Of a stretch of 16,383 nt of DNA, positions 15,826 through 16,383 are shown piece by piece. A program made the position numbers and the translations under genes. Positions within the stretch are counted from its first letter, which is position 1. Every line of letters starts with the position of its first letter. Under the pieces are notes generated by a model that saw nothing but the letters and a program-made list of their open reading frames with translations, was not told the origin of the DNA and searched no databases. Origin of the DNA: Clostridiales bacterium (lineage in GTDB: Bacteria; Bacillota; Clostridia; Lachnospirales; Lachnospiraceae); NCBI GenBank assembly GCA_029267975.1, contig JAJUHH010000016.1, positions 1 to 16,383 on the forward strand. Direction: 5' to 3'.

Positions 15826-16383
15826 ATGATGCTATTCACAGACAGAACAAGAGGTCCCCAAAATATAGCCAAGGACCCTGCTGTGGTTCGATATCAAGAT
15901 AAATACTTTATGTACTATTCAAATAGAACTGAAAAGGATGGAAAAGAAGTCTGGGGAATAGGCATAGCAAGCAGCACCGATCTGGTAGAATGGGAAAAGC
16001 TTGCAGATATAGAAACGGTTGGGGCGCTGGAGGAAAGGGGAATCTGTGCGCCTGGAGCGATTGTTTTAGATGGAAAGGTTCATCTTTTCTATCAGACCTA
16101 TGGGAATTTTGAACGGGATGCAATATGCCACGCTTATTCCACCGATGGTATCAATTTTGTACGGAATGAAACGAATCCCATTATTCGCCCGGTAGGAGAG
16201 TGGAATAATGGAAGAGCAATTGATGCAGACGTATGTATATTCCAAAATCAATTATTCTTATATTGGGCTACGCGCGATGTTAAAGGCAAAATTCAAATGT
16301 TAGGGGTGAGCAGTTGTCCTTTGGATGGGACATTTCATCGTGATCGCTGGACGCAGTGCTGCTCTGATACGATCCTGCGTCCG
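15826..16383 (+). CDS. Beta-propeller glycosidase (GH43-like), 3' end cut by window
   Basis: A frame opens at ATG 15826 (GGAGG at 15813-15817) and stays open to the window end, 186 residues without a stop. The N-terminus has KDPAVVRYQDKYFMYYS, where D17 sits where GH43-type five-bladed propellers carry the catalytic base. AIDADVCIFQNQLFLYW (D133, D135) resembles the blade with the pKa-modulating Asp. Repeated F/L-Y-Y strands and STDGINF, SSTDLVEWEK segments are propeller blade features. The general acid Glu would lie beyond the window. There is no signal peptide, so it is likely cytoplasmic and would act on sugars from importer 2. GH43 is the best guess from memory; GH32, GH117 or GH130 relatives cannot be excluded. 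It follows importer 2 after a weak terminator. Confidence 0.8.
   Translation, partial: MMLFTDRTRGPQNIAKDPAVVRYQDKYFMYYSNRTEKDGKEVWGIGIASSTDLVEWEKLADIETVGALEERGICAPGAIVLDGKVHLFYQTYGNFERDAICHAYSTDGINFVRNETNPIIRPVGEWNNGRAIDADVCIFQNQLFLYWATRDVKGKIQMLGVSSCPLDGTFHRDRWTQCCSDTILRP

Noticed and set aside
1..16383. Mobile element, phage, CRISPR, toxin-antitoxin or defence system
   Set aside because: No transposase, integrase, terminal repeats, repeat-spacer array or defence-type protein is visible; all sizeable genes fit transport, regulation or sugar cleavage, apart from the small zinc-ribbon gene, whose function is unknown.

Overview
The window looks like accessory carbohydrate-utilisation DNA from a low-to-mid-GC Firmicute, most likely a Clostridia/Lachnospiraceae-type anaerobe; Paenibacillaceae is the main alternative. 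The grounds are strong AGGAGG-type ribosome binding sites, Gram-positive lipoprotein signals, a YesM/YesN-type two-component pair next to LplA/LplB/YtcP-type ABC importers, and a small zinc-ribbon protein of a type I associate with Clostridia. No rRNA, tRNA, CRISPR array, phage gene or insertion sequence is visible.

Layout. Positions 1-648 (minus) hold the N-terminal part of an EamA/DMT-type membrane transporter that runs off the window. Divergent from it, a good promoter near 721-748 precedes a transcription unit of a 74-residue zinc-ribbon protein, a YesM-type sensor kinase and a YesN-type AraC response regulator, joined by stop/start overlaps and closed by a terminator at 4460-4487. A second promoter then leads into importer 1: lipoprotein solute-binding protein, intergenic hairpin, two permeases, and a cytoplasmic family GH97 glycosidase of 851 residues with a long C-terminal extension. 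A bidirectional terminator at 10749-10796 separates this from a convergent LacI-family repressor gene (minus, 10797-11822).

The 387-base gap 11823-12209 is a control region. It holds three exact copies of GAAAAACGTTTA (one before the repressor gene, two before importer 2), a predicted promoter whose start would lie on the middle copy, and a long inverted repeat in the predicted leader RNA. Importer 2 follows in a different order (permease, permease, solute-binding lipoprotein). After a weak terminator comes the start of a five-bladed beta-propeller glycosidase (GH43-like), cut by the window end.

How it fits together. Each importer has a binding lipoprotein and two permeases but no ATPase, as is usual for importers that share an MsmX-type ATPase encoded elsewhere. 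Importer 1 is probably controlled by the adjacent kinase/regulator pair and importer 2 by the LacI-type repressor. Each is paired with an intracellular glycosidase that would cleave the imported oligosaccharide. The substrates cannot be read from the sequence; the GH97 active site resembles the retaining, alpha-galactosidase-type branch. Most of the window is recognisable as known families. The less ordinary parts are the coupled zinc-ribbon gene, the operator/dyad architecture and the extended cytosolic GH97.
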